NCBI GenBank assembly: GCA_021297975.1 | Contig: JAJTHO010000056.1 | Location: forward strand, 1-11,092 | Direction of reading: 5' to 3' | Source of the DNA: Alphaproteobacteria bacterium | GTDB taxonomy: Bacteria; Pseudomonadota; Alphaproteobacteria; JAJTHO01 | Length of the DNA: 11,092 bases | Part shown: one piece after another, positions 1 through 6,737 of the stretch | Numbering within the stretch: position 1 is the first letter of the stretch | Layout: every line of letters begins with the position of its first letter | Made by a program: the position numbers and the translations under genes | Notes under the pieces: generated by a model | Seen by the model: only the letters and a program-made list of their open reading frames with translations | Databases searched by the model: none | Told to the model about the DNA's origin: nothing

Positions 1-912
1 CATCGCCCCTAAAAACAGCGCCCGCATATGCCCCATCCGCATCGCCAGCGCCCCGCCGATAAGGCCGCCGGCAATCGTTGCCGCAAAGCCAAACAGCTTG
101 GATATTTCGGCAATGGTTGTTTTGCTGAACCCTAAATCGAGGTAAAATGGGTTTGCCAATGTGCCAAGGAACCCGTCGCCCAGTTTATACAGCAGCGCGA
201 GGCAAATGATAACCCATGCGCCGGGTTGTAACAGAAAGGCTTTAAAGGGGGCGAGATAGGTAAGCGGGGTGAGGGGTAAGGCTTGAGGCTTGGGGGCATT
301 TGTGCCGCGCTGATCTTTTGGCTCATCCGCAAACAGCACCGCCAGAATCCCAACCCCCTGAATCGCGGCCATGGCGTAATACACCTCGCTCCATGAAACG
401 CTATCCGCCAGCCCCGTTGCGCCCGCGCCGGCAACCAACAGCGCGATGCGGTATCCGGTCACAAAAACGGCCGCGCCTGCGGATAATTCGCCCTCAGCCA
501 GCCGTTCGCTGCGATACGCATCCAGCACCACATCCTGACTCGCCGAACACAGCGCCACACCAATTGCCCAAAAGGCCAGCATGTCGATATTAACCAGCGG
601 ATCCGCCGCGCCCATCCCGCACAGGCACACAATCAATCCAGCTTGAAACAGCACCGCAAAGGCGCGGCGCTGCCCCAGTAACCCGCCCAGCACCGGCACG
701 TTAAACCGATCCAGCAGCGGCGCCCAGAAAACCTTGAAGGTATACGGTGCCTTTACCAGCGAAAAAACCCCAATCGCGGTGAGCGACAGCCCCGCCTCAC
801 GCAGGCGCAACGACAGCGTGCTAAACACCAGCAAATAGGGCAGCCCGCTGGAAAAACCGAGGAGCAGCTGCAGCGCCATGCGGCGGGAAAAATACGGCGA
901 GGAAAACACCAT
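1..912 (-). CDS. ampG: AmpG-family muropeptide transporter, N-terminal part (cut by window edge)
   Basis: This is an inner-membrane major-facilitator permease. The AmpG family imports anhydromuropeptides from the periplasm for peptidoglycan recycling. Reading the minus strand from ATG at 912 gives 304 codons with no stop before base 1, so the C-terminus lies outside the window. Family-like segments are LGFSSGLPYLLVFSTL (residues 18-33), KAPYTFKVFWAPLLDR (54-69), ASQDVVLDAYRSE (124-136) and YKLGDGF (242-248). Several hydrophobic helices are visible, with a polar loop at about 196-212 that may be the central cytoplasmic loop. No Shine-Dalgarno sequence is evident before the ATG, but no better start is seen upstream. 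It is divergent from pyrH. No ampD, ampC or ampR is in the window, so a beta-lactamase induction role cannot be inferred. The family call is strong. The substrate is inferred, because AmpG-like paralogues with other substrates exist. Confidence 0.87.
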   Translation of the reverse strand, partial: MVFSSPYFSRRMALQLLLGFSSGLPYLLVFSTLSLRLREAGLSLTAIGVFSLVKAPYTFKVFWAPLLDRFNVPVLGGLLGQRRAFAVLFQAGLIVCLCGMGAADPLVNIDMLAFWAIGVALCSASQDVVLDAYRSERLAEGELSAGAAVFVTGYRIALLVAGAGATGLADSVSWSEVYYAMAAIQGVGILAVLFADEPKDQRGTNAPKPQALPLTPLTYLAPFKAFLLQPGAWVIICLALLYKLGDGFLGTLANPFYLDLGFSKTTIAEISKLFGFAATIAGGLIGGALAMRMGHMRALFLGAM

Positions 913-980
913 GCGTCGGCAATAACACAGCGGCGGGTTTGTGCAAGAAGATAGCGCCGCTGCTGTTAATTCCTTAATGC

Positions 981-1096
981 CGTCATCCTGAGTGCAGCAA
1001 AACCCTGAGGTTTTGCGAAATCGAAGGATCTCCTCTAGAATTCGAGGAGATTCCTCGACGGCACAAAGCCTAAGGCTTTGTTTGCTCGGAATGACG
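981..1096. repeat. 116-bp multi-hairpin palindromic repeat, copy 1
   Basis: The element is bounded by cgtcat (981-986) and atgacg (1091-1096). It contains three internal stems. Arm A is gcaaaacc/ggttttgc with a 4-base loop at 997-1016. The central stem is atctcctc/gaggagat (1028-1035 with 1044-1051). Arm B is acaaagcc/ggctttgt with a 3-base loop at 1063-1081. The imperfect outer arms also pair, so a single strand could fold like a cloverleaf. A second copy lies at 6531-6646 in the same orientation. Both copies are followed a few bases later by the same cttaaaaaatg (1100-1110 and 6650-6660). It lies between divergent ampG and pyrH. It encodes no protein and looks like a dispersed intergenic palindrome, either non-autonomous mobile DNA or a structured RNA. 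Confidence 0.85.
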
Positions 1097-1139
1097 TCAC
1101 TTAAAAAATGGCAGCGATGGGATAAGTAATAAAAAACTC

Positions 1140-1167
1140 TGTAAATCCCCAACGCCTGCGCTATATC
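1140..1167 (+). promoter_or_regulatory. Possible pyrH promoter giving a leaderless start
   Basis: A TGTAAA hexamer (1140-1145) lies 16 bases before TATATC (1162-1167). The usual distance from a -10 box would put transcription start at or next to the pyrH ATG at 1174. No Shine-Dalgarno sequence precedes that ATG. The -35 match is weak, so this is a tentative reading, and AT-rich sequence at about 1120-1137 could hold another promoter. Confidence 0.3.
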
Positions 1168-1173
1168 TCCGGC

Positions 1174-1905
1174 ATGGCAAAATCCCTTTTATACCCCCGC
1201 GTGATGATTAAACTGTCTGGCGAAGCCCTGATGGGCGGCGCGGAATACGGCATCGACACGGAAACGCTGGCGCAGATTGCCGATGATGTGGTGGCGGCGG
1301 CGAAATTGGGGGCACAGGTGTGCCTCGTTGTCGGCGGCGGCAATATCTTTCGCGGTATTTCCGGCGCGGCCAAGGGCATGGACAGAGCGACCGCCGATTA
1401 CATGGGGATGCTGGCGACCGTGATGAACGCCATTGGTCTGCAAAACGCGCTGGAAGCCAAGGGGTTGTCCACCCGTGTGCAATCGGCCATTCCCATGAAC
1501 GCGGTGTGTGAGCCGTATATCCGCCGCCGCGCCGTGCGCCATTTGGAAAAAGGCCGCGTGGTTATTTTCGCAGCCGGTACGGGCAATCCGTTTTTCACAA
1601 CCGATACCGCAGCGGCGCTACGCGCGGTGGAAATGAACTGCGATGCGATTATTAAAGCCACCAAGGTCGATGGGGTGTACAGCGCCGATCCGCGTAAAGA
1701 CCCGGCGGCAAAGCGGTTTAATCGCTTGAACTATCTGGATGTTTTGTCGAAAGACCTGAAGGTTATGGACGCAAGTGCCATATCGCTGGCGCGGGAAAAC
1801 AATATCCCTATTTTAGTCAGCTCGATGCTGGATAAAGGCGGCCTCAGCGCCGTGCTCACCGGCAAAGGCTTGTTCACCATCGTTGATAATGGTATCACGG
1901 CATAA
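1174..1905 (+). CDS. pyrH: UMP kinase (uridylate kinase)
   Basis: This cytoplasmic enzyme of the amino acid kinase family phosphorylates UMP to UDP with ATP, feeding pyrimidine nucleotide synthesis. The 243-residue length matches bacterial PyrH. Visible motifs are IKLSGEAL (12-19, phosphate-binding lysine 13), VVGGGNIFRG (52-61), GTGNPFFTTDTAAALRA (135-151) and KATKVDGVYSADP (161-173). The ATG at 1174 gives the expected MAKSLLYPRVMIKLSGEAL-type N-terminus, although no Shine-Dalgarno sequence is present. frr follows after 9 bases, so the two are almost certainly co-transcribed. The usual upstream partners rpsB and tsf are absent; the divergent neighbour is ampG. Confidence 0.97.
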   Translation: MAKSLLYPRVMIKLSGEALMGGAEYGIDTETLAQIADDVVAAAKLGAQVCLVVGGGNIFRGISGAAKGMDRATADYMGMLATVMNAIGLQNALEAKGLSTRVQSAIPMNAVCEPYIRRRAVRHLEKGRVVIFAAGTGNPFFTTDTAAALRAVEMNCDAIIKATKVDGVYSADPRKDPAAKRFNRLNYLDVLSKDLKVMDASAISLARENNIPILVSSMLDKGGLSAVLTGKGLFTIVDNGITA

Positions 1906-1914
1906 GAGGTCTGT

Positions 1915-2472
1915 ATGACAACGTTTGATGTAAAAGATTATAAACGCCGCATGACGGGCGCGGTGGATACGGTTAAAAAGGAATACATTGGCCTCCGCAC
2001 AGGGCGCGCCTCGATTTCCATGCTCGATCCCGTGACGGTTGAGGTGTACGGCAGCCGGATGCCGCTGAACCAGCTGGCGGCGGTGTCAACGCCCGAAGCG
2101 CGGCTGATTAGCGTGCAGGTCTGGGATAAGGAAAACACCAAGGCGGTGGAAAAGGCGATTCGCGATGCCGGGCTTGGCCTGAATCCGATGAGCGAGGGAC
2201 AGCTTATCCGCGTGCCCGTGCCGGAATTATCGGCCGAGCGGCGGCAGGAGCTGGTGAAAGTTGCGGGGAAATACGCCGAAGCCGGGCGCGTGAGTGTGCG
2301 CAATGTGCGCCGCGACGGGATGGACGCGCTGAAGAAATCCTTGAAAGATAAAGTTATTTCTGAGGATGAAGAAAAGCGTTTTTCCAAGCAGTTGCAGGAT
2401 GAGACGGACGCGCATATCAAGCAGATTGATGAGGCGTTGGCGGCGAAAGAGAAAGATATTACAACGGTTTGA
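1915..2472 (+). CDS. frr: Ribosome recycling factor
   Basis: RRF works with EF-G to split the post-termination ribosome complex so that subunits can be reused. At 185 residues it has exactly the usual bacterial length. The N-terminal helix of the three-helix bundle includes EYIGLRTGRAS (23-32). The hallmark region GRVSVRNVRRDGMD (124-137) carries conserved arginines 129, 132 and 133. The C-terminal helix is rich in K, E and D (about 140-182). An AGAGG Shine-Dalgarno sequence lies just before the ATG. The gene is the second of a pyrH-frr pair. Downstream there is no uppS-cdsA-dxr series, which often follows frr. Instead a palindromic repeat follows and then a convergent gene. Confidence 0.97.
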   Translation: MTTFDVKDYKRRMTGAVDTVKKEYIGLRTGRASISMLDPVTVEVYGSRMPLNQLAAVSTPEARLISVQVWDKENTKAVEKAIRDAGLGLNPMSEGQLIRVPVPELSAERRQELVKVAGKYAEAGRVSVRNVRRDGMDALKKSLKDKVISEDEEKRFSKQLQDETDAHIKQIDEALAAKEKDITTV

Positions 2473-2503
2473 GTGGGGGCTGCAAAAGCCGGGAATAGTC
2501 ACA

Positions 2504-2664
2504 TGACCCTCACCCGATTTACACCGTGTACGGTGTAGATCACCCTCTCCCTTTCAGGGTGAGGGTATTCTTAATAATCCTGCGATATTTCGCACATAAG
2601 CAGGCGCTTGAAATATATAAAGAACCCACTCTCCCTCTAAGGGAGAGGGTCGGGGTGAGGGTCA
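2504..2664. repeat. Compound inverted repeat of the CCCTCACCC/CCCTCTCCC type, with nested hairpin
   Basis: Perfect 12-bp terminal inverted repeats, tgaccctcaccc (2504-2515) and gggtgagggtca (2653-2664), enclose 137 bases. Each end holds a further hairpin: accctctccct/agggtgagggt with one mismatch (2542-2567), and ctctccct/agggagag (2629-2647). The two ends read as two inverted copies of one unit, with about 45 bases of AT-rich spacer between them. The left copy carries about 24 extra bases containing a hairpin of its own (2520-2537, stem tacaccgt/acggtgta). It lies between the convergent frr and orphan genes and may act as a bidirectional terminator. No ORF of note is inside. Confidence 0.8.
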
Positions 2665-2731
2665 AAAACTTGTTTTATTGAGAGAATACCGTTTGCAGAG
2701 GTTTCTATAGTACAACACAGGCCACGATTAT

Positions 2732-3481
2732 CTACCGCGTCACCTGCATCATCGCCGCCGCCGCCGCAACCGCCTTCGGATCCTGCGCGGCAACGCGACT
2801 TCCGCCGGTGGGTCGGCGGTTTTTGCCGCGTTCTGACCAATCAATATAATGCTGGCCGTCATCCTGGCTCATCAGGCGCAGTTGGATGCGGACAATCGGC
2901 TGTTTAACACCCGGCTTTTCTGCTGTTTCTAAGCCGTTTTCTTCTTTCGCCGCGCTTTTGCTATAGACCAGAATCGCCAGCTTATCGGGGCCCGGAATGG
3001 ACACGGTGGGGAATTCATGGTGTAGCTTATCGAGCGCGGCGCGGGCATCGTTAATGTCATCATACAGTTTTTTCTTGCGAATACTGGCCATAATGGGGTG
3101 TGCCCAATTGGGATGATGCAGCTTTAGGCGTGCTTTTTGCGGATGAGCGGCGAGCGGTCTTTCCAGCTTTTCCGCCGCAATCGTCCAGCGGTCATCCGGG
3201 TTGATGGGCTGTAAGCGGAGCACAGCAAAATTGCCCATAAAACGGGCTTTTTCCTGCTCAGGAGTCAGCGCAAAGCCGCGCACCCACAGGGTTAGCGTGT
3301 CATCGGTAAGGCTTTCGTGGCTGAAATAGCGGGCGAGTTGCTTGAGTTTGGTGCTTCCCTCAGCTTTATTAGGCAGGCGATACCGCGCCGACAGCGCGGC
3401 ATCGACCAATTCATGGCCGACAAAAGCAAGACGCAGTTTCTGTGAATCCGCGTCAATGGGAGGGATAAGGGAATCGCTCAT
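2732..3481 (-). CDS. Hypothetical protein, 249 residues, family not recognised
   Basis: I do not recognise this protein. It has no signal peptide, transmembrane helix or cysteine-rich motif and appears to be a soluble protein rich in K, R, H and A. The N-terminus begins MSDSLIPPIDADSQKLRLAF. The middle includes FALTPEQEKARFMGNFAVLR and a histidine-rich KLHHPNWAHP. The tail includes YIDWSERGKNRRP and an alanine run encoded by a GCN repeat near 2750-2768. I chose the ATG at 3481 because AAGGTGAG lies at normal spacing before it. An in-frame GTG at 3490 overlaps that ribosome binding site and would add only three residues. It is last in an apparent aroC-sppA-orphan transcript, 46 bases after sppA. 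Its function is unknown. An intact frame, a good ribosome binding site and gene-like composition make it a real gene. Confidence 0.8.
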   Translation of the reverse strand: MSDSLIPPIDADSQKLRLAFVGHELVDAALSARYRLPNKAEGSTKLKQLARYFSHESLTDDTLTLWVRGFALTPEQEKARFMGNFAVLRLQPINPDDRWTIAAEKLERPLAAHPQKARLKLHHPNWAHPIMASIRKKKLYDDINDARAALDKLHHEFPTVSIPGPDKLAILVYSKSAAKEENGLETAEKPGVKQPIVRIQLRLMSQDDGQHYIDWSERGKNRRPTGGSRVAAQDPKAVAAAAAMMQVTR

Positions 3482-3510
3482 ATATCTCACCTTAAAGCTA
3501 GGGGATTAAC

Positions 3511-3528
3511 AGCGGGTTAACACCCGCT
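3511..3528 (-). terminator. Hairpin just after sppA, possible attenuator or weak terminator
   Basis: The stem agcgggt/acccgct with a 4-base loop starts at the sppA stop codon and sits in the 46-base gap before the orphan gene. On the minus strand no run of T follows, so it does not look like a full intrinsic terminator. It may trim or dampen the transcript between sppA and the orphan gene. Confidence 0.35.
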
Positions 3529-5339
3529 CAATGCACGGCTGGAATGGCCGCCTGTGCCTTCAGGGCGCTGTTATCATACGGCAAACCAAATGCCGCATGA
3601 AGCGTTGCCCGCACCAAACCGCCAAACTGCCCCTGTAGAAACGCCAGCCACGGCAATTCCGCTTGCGGGTAAAGGCGCACTTCTAAAGGCTGGTCTTTCG
3701 GCTGGCCGCTTGATTCCTGCGCCTCGCTAATGGCCGCATCCAGACCGCCGAGCGCATCAACCAGTTTCAGCCGCACTGCTTCCTCGCCGAAAAACACATG
3801 CCCGCCGGAAACGGTCTCAACCTCTGCCGGGTTAAGGCCGCGCGATTCGGCGACAATTTCTTTAAACGCGGCAAAGCTGAAATCAACCTGGCGGCGGAAA
3901 GCGGCGCGTTCTTTGTCGTTAAAGGATCTGAGCGGGCTGAACATATTGACCAAATCACCCGTACCAACGCGCTCAACCTTTACGCCTAATTTGGAGGCGG
4001 CGTCTTGAAAAACCGGCTTGCCGCCGATAACGCCGATAGAGCCGGTAATCGTGCCGGGCAGGGCGAAGATTTTATCCCCGGCGCTGGCCAGCATATAGCC
4101 GCCGCTGGCCGCCACGCTGCCCATGCTGATGATGATGGTCTTGTGGTTCTCGCGGAGGGTGTTAATCGCGTTTCGCAATGTATCGCTGGCGGTAAAGCCG
4201 CCGCCGGGGCTGTCTATGCGCAGCACAACGGCTTTAATGCTCGCATCCGCTGCAATATCGGCAAAAACCTCGCTGTACTGCGCAGCGGTGATTTTCCCCT
4301 CATCGCCGCCAAAGCCGCCATCTGTATCGCGGACAATTTCGCCGTTCATATACACAAGCGCGAGCGCAGCGGGTTTTTCCGCTTTGTCTTTCTTCTCGCC
4401 TAAGTACGCTGTTTTCAGCAGCGATTCAGGCTTGCCGCCATGATAGCGCTCTATGCTTACCAGCCAATCTTCATCGGCGGTGATTACAGCGCCTTCAGGC
4501 GCCGTACCGCCGTTATACAGCGCAAACAGCCGCGCCCGCACATCATCAATATAGCCGAGCTGATCAACCAGCTTTTTATCAACAGCGCCTTGCCCCATGT
4601 AAAAGCCTTCAGCAAACAGGCTTTCCAGCGGCGGCAGAGCCGGGCGGTTTGTTGTAAGTTTTGGTGAGACAACGGCCAGAACATCGCGCAGCAGTTTTTC
4701 CGTCTGCGCCCTGTGCGCCGGGGTAAAGCCATTTTCGGTAAAGCTGTTAAAGGCGGTTTTTGCCTCATTGCGGTGTTCGGTTTCAAAGCGCGCGCCGAGC
4801 CGTTCTAGAGCGTCTTTAAAAAACGGCACTTCCGCGCCAACGCCCAGCAGCGCAACCATGCCATACGGCTGCATCCAAATCTCGCCGCTGTAGGTTGCGG
4901 CAAGATACGGGATGATGCTGTTTTCGCCTTCGGAAAAGGTTTCGGAAAACGCCACAACCGGCTTTCCGGCCGCGCGCAAAGCCGCGAGCGCCCCGCCTAT
5001 TTCCTCAATCATTGTCAGGTCATATTGCGAGCCGGTCAGGTCTAAAAACACCGCCTTAACCCGCGCATCCGTTGCTGCGTGTTTGAGCGCCTCAAGCGTT
5101 GAGTATAAATCCAACGCGGCCTCATCGGGCATAAGCTGAGAAAGAAGCGGGTCAGCGGGCAGGGGCGAGATGCCGTTTCCGGCGTTAAGCGTCAGCACAA
5201 ACGAGCCGGGCAGCTCTGTTTTTGGCGCTTCACTGCGCAGCGCAAAAAAGATTACCAGCATGCCAACAACGCCGATAAGGCTGGAGAGTCCGAGCGCAAA
5301 AATAAGCCGCTTCAACAGTTTACCCAAAAATGAAAACAC
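3528..5339 (-). CDS. sppA: Signal peptide peptidase SppA, long (67K) type
   Basis: This membrane-anchored serine protease is known for cutting leftover signal peptides in the inner membrane. The long form carries two tandem S49 domains. At 603 residues it is close to E. coli SppA. A single hydrophobic anchor spans about 12-34. The N-terminal domain holds the likely catalytic lysine K194 in RNEAKTAFNSFT. The C-terminal domain has RIDSPGGG (374-381), the nucleophile S412 in SVAASGGYM (408-416), and TGSIGVIGGKP (432-442). Together these give a complete Ser/Lys dyad. Translation starts at GTG (5339), supported by AAAGGAG 8 bases upstream. The next ATG in frame would remove the anchor. It follows aroC after 36 bases and precedes the orphan gene, suggesting one transcript. 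The functional assignment is strong. Its grouping with aroC is probably positional, not functional. Confidence 0.95.
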   Translation of the reverse strand: MFSFLGKLLKRLIFALGLSSLIGVVGMLVIFFALRSEAPKTELPGSFVLTLNAGNGISPLPADPLLSQLMPDEAALDLYSTLEALKHAATDARVKAVFLDLTGSQYDLTMIEEIGGALAALRAAGKPVVAFSETFSEGENSIIPYLAATYSGEIWMQPYGMVALLGVGAEVPFFKDALERLGARFETEHRNEAKTAFNSFTENGFTPAHRAQTEKLLRDVLAVVSPKLTTNRPALPPLESLFAEGFYMGQGAVDKKLVDQLGYIDDVRARLFALYNGGTAPEGAVITADEDWLVSIERYHGGKPESLLKTAYLGEKKDKAEKPAALALVYMNGEIVRDTDGGFGGDEGKITAAQYSEVFADIAADASIKAVVLRIDSPGGGFTASDTLRNAINTLRENHKTIIISMGSVAASGGYMLASAGDKIFALPGTITGSIGVIGGKPVFQDAASKLGVKVERVGTGDLVNMFSPLRSFNDKERAAFRRQVDFSFAAFKEIVAESRGLNPAEVETVSGGHVFFGEEAVRLKLVDALGGLDAAISEAQESSGQPKDQPLEVRLYPQAELPWLAFLQGQFGGLVRATLHAAFGLPYDNSALKAQAAIPAVH

Positions 5340-5375
5340 GCGGCAGGCTCCTTTATTATTCTTATAATGCTAGTG

Positions 5376-6449
5376 TTACCCCACTTGCCCCCGATGCCGC
5401 AAGAGCTGATCCGCGAGCACACACGCAACCATTGCCTCCGCAACCGGCACAGCGCGAATCGCCACACACGGGTCGTGGCGGCCTTTGGTGATGATGTCGG
5501 TCTCATCGCCGCTGCGGGTAATGGTTTTTTTCGGGGTCAGGATGCTGCTGGTGGGCTTAATGGCGATGCGCACGGTGATGTCTTGCCCGGTGCTGATGCC
5601 CCCTAAGATGCCGCCCGCGTGGTTGCTGAGGAACACGGGCTGGCCGTCATCGCCCATGCGCATCTCATCGGCGTTTTCTTCGCCGGAAAAGCGGGCGCTT
5701 TCAAAGCCTGCGCCGATTTCAACGCCCTTGACGGCGTTAATGCTCATCAGCGCACTGGCGAGTTCTGCATCCAATTTAGCATACAGCGGGCTGCCAAGCC
5801 CAACCGGCACGCCCCGCGCCGTCACCTCAACAATACCGCCCAGCGATGAGCCGTTTTTGCGGGCGGTGTTTAAATGTGTTTCCCACGCAAGCGCCGCCTC
5901 TGCATCCGGGCAGAAAAACGGGTTTGCATGGGTCGCCGCATCGTCCCAGCGGCTACGCTCAACCGTGTGTCCGCCCATTTCAACCAGTGCGCCGGTGAGT
6001 GTCACGCCGCTGCCGATTATTTTGCGGGCAATGGCGCCTGCAGCAACGCGCACGGCGGTTTCCCGCGCTGAGCTGCGCCCGCCGCCGCGATAATCGCGGA
6101 TGCCGTATTTGGCCAAATACGTGTAATCCGCATGGCCGGGGCGGAATTTTTCGGCAATATCCCCGTAATCCTTGCTTTTTTGGTCAACATTACGAATCAG
6201 CAGGGCAATCGACGTTCCCGTGGTCTGCCCTTCAAACACGCCGGACAGGATTTCCACGGTGTCCGGCTCGCTGCGCTGGGTGGTGAATTTCGATTGGCCG
6301 GGGCGGCGTTTATCCAGAAACGGCTGAATATCTGCCTCCGTAAGCGGCAGGCGCGGCGGCACGCCGTCCACCACACAGCCAATGGCCGCCCCGTGGCTCT
6401 CGCCGAAGGAGGTGAAACGAAACAGGTGACCGAAGGTGTTAAAAGACAT
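5376..6449 (-). CDS. aroC: Chorismate synthase
   Basis: Chorismate synthase converts EPSP to chorismate, the last step of the shikimate pathway, using reduced FMN. All three family signatures are visible: GESHGAAIGCVVDGVP (16-31), GRSSARETA (124-132) and RHDPCVAIRAVPVAEA (324-339). The histidines expected for catalysis are H19 in GESHG and H106 in FRPGHADY. The 357-residue length is normal. The ATG at 6449 gives the standard MSFNTFGHLFRFTSFGESHG start, but no clear Shine-Dalgarno sequence precedes it. It is the first gene of the leftward aroC-sppA-orphan group and is divergent from thrC. The 288-base divergent region contains a small hairpin (6488-6501, stem cagcaa/ttgctg) and copy 2 of the 116-bp repeat. 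Confidence 0.97.
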   Translation of the reverse strand: MSFNTFGHLFRFTSFGESHGAAIGCVVDGVPPRLPLTEADIQPFLDKRRPGQSKFTTQRSEPDTVEILSGVFEGQTTGTSIALLIRNVDQKSKDYGDIAEKFRPGHADYTYLAKYGIRDYRGGGRSSARETAVRVAAGAIARKIIGSGVTLTGALVEMGGHTVERSRWDDAATHANPFFCPDAEAALAWETHLNTARKNGSSLGGIVEVTARGVPVGLGSPLYAKLDAELASALMSINAVKGVEIGAGFESARFSGEENADEMRMGDDGQPVFLSNHAGGILGGISTGQDITVRIAIKPTSSILTPKKTITRSGDETDIITKGRHDPCVAIRAVPVAEAMVACVLADQLLRHRGQVG

Positions 6450-6530
6450 AAGGGTAATTCATGGCAAGACTTGGCGGCGAAGGCAAGCAGCAACCTTGCT
6501 GTTCGGAGCGTCAGAAATTTTTTGAGCGGG

Positions 6531-6646
6531 GTCATCCCTCGTTCTGCAAAACCGCAAGGTTTTGCGAAATCGAAGGATCTCCCTCAGGATAACAAGGAGA
6601 TTCCTCGGCGGCACAAAACCTTGCGGTTTTGTTGGCTCGGAATGAC
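6531..6646. repeat. 116-bp multi-hairpin palindromic repeat, copy 2
   Basis: This is the second copy of the element at 981-1096, in the same orientation, bounded by gtcat (6531-6535) and atgac (6642-6646). Arm A (6546-6565) keeps the gcaaaacc/ggttttgc stem but has loop GCAA in place of CTGA. Arm B (6613-6632) is acaaaacc/ggttttgt. Against copy 1, a G-C pair has become A-T on both sides of the stem. The central part keeps atctcc/ggagat but its loop has diverged. It lies between divergent aroC and thrC. Conserved stems with changed loops suggest that the fold matters, or that the copies come from folded parents. Confidence 0.85.
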
Positions 6647-6676
6647 GCCCTTAAAAAATGTCTCATGGTAAGATTG

Positions 6677-6704
6677 TTGCAATCGCGTGCGTGCGTGCTA
6701 AGAA
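6677..6704 (+). promoter_or_regulatory. Putative thrC-operon promoter with tetranucleotide-repeat spacer
   Basis: TTGCAA (6677-6682) and TAAGAA (6699-6704) are 16 bases apart. TGC precedes the second box as in an extended -10. The spacer is almost entirely three copies of GCGT plus GC (6685-6698). A small inverted repeat, gattg/caatc, overlaps the -35 side (6672-6684). The boxes are poor matches to consensus, so the call is tentative. Confidence 0.35.
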
Positions 6705-6737
6705 AAAAAACGGACTTTTGTTTATGTTGAGGGCACA

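Noticed and set aside
132..434. 100-codon minus-strand frame at the left end
   Set aside because: It is an alternative frame within the AmpG-like gene, whose own frame (912 down to 1) is open throughout and matches the family.
1..912. Beta-lactamase induction locus based on the AmpG-like transporter
   Set aside because: No ampC, ampR or ampD is present in the window, and AmpG-family transporters occur in many genomes without inducible AmpC.
981..1096. tRNA gene suggested by the cloverleaf-like fold
   Set aside because: Arm lengths, end sequences and the absence of an anticodon loop or T-arm consensus do not fit a tRNA, and the unit occurs twice as an intergenic palindrome.
2504..2664. CRISPR-like array from repeated CCCTC/GGGAG motifs
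   Set aside because: The repeats are inverted, unequal and only two in number, with no regular spacers and no cas genes.
3482..3490. GTG at 3490 as the start of the orphan gene
   Set aside because: It overlaps the AAGGTGAG ribosome binding site that serves the ATG at 3481 and would add only three residues.
4005..4403. 132-codon plus-strand frame opposite sppA
   Set aside because: It is antisense to the conserved catalytic domain of sppA and shows no recognisable domain or ribosome binding site.
5485..6093. 202-codon open frame on the plus strand opposite aroC
   Set aside because: It lies wholly inside aroC on the other strand, has no family-like motifs, and is explained by GC-biased third positions of aroC, which carries all three of its signatures.
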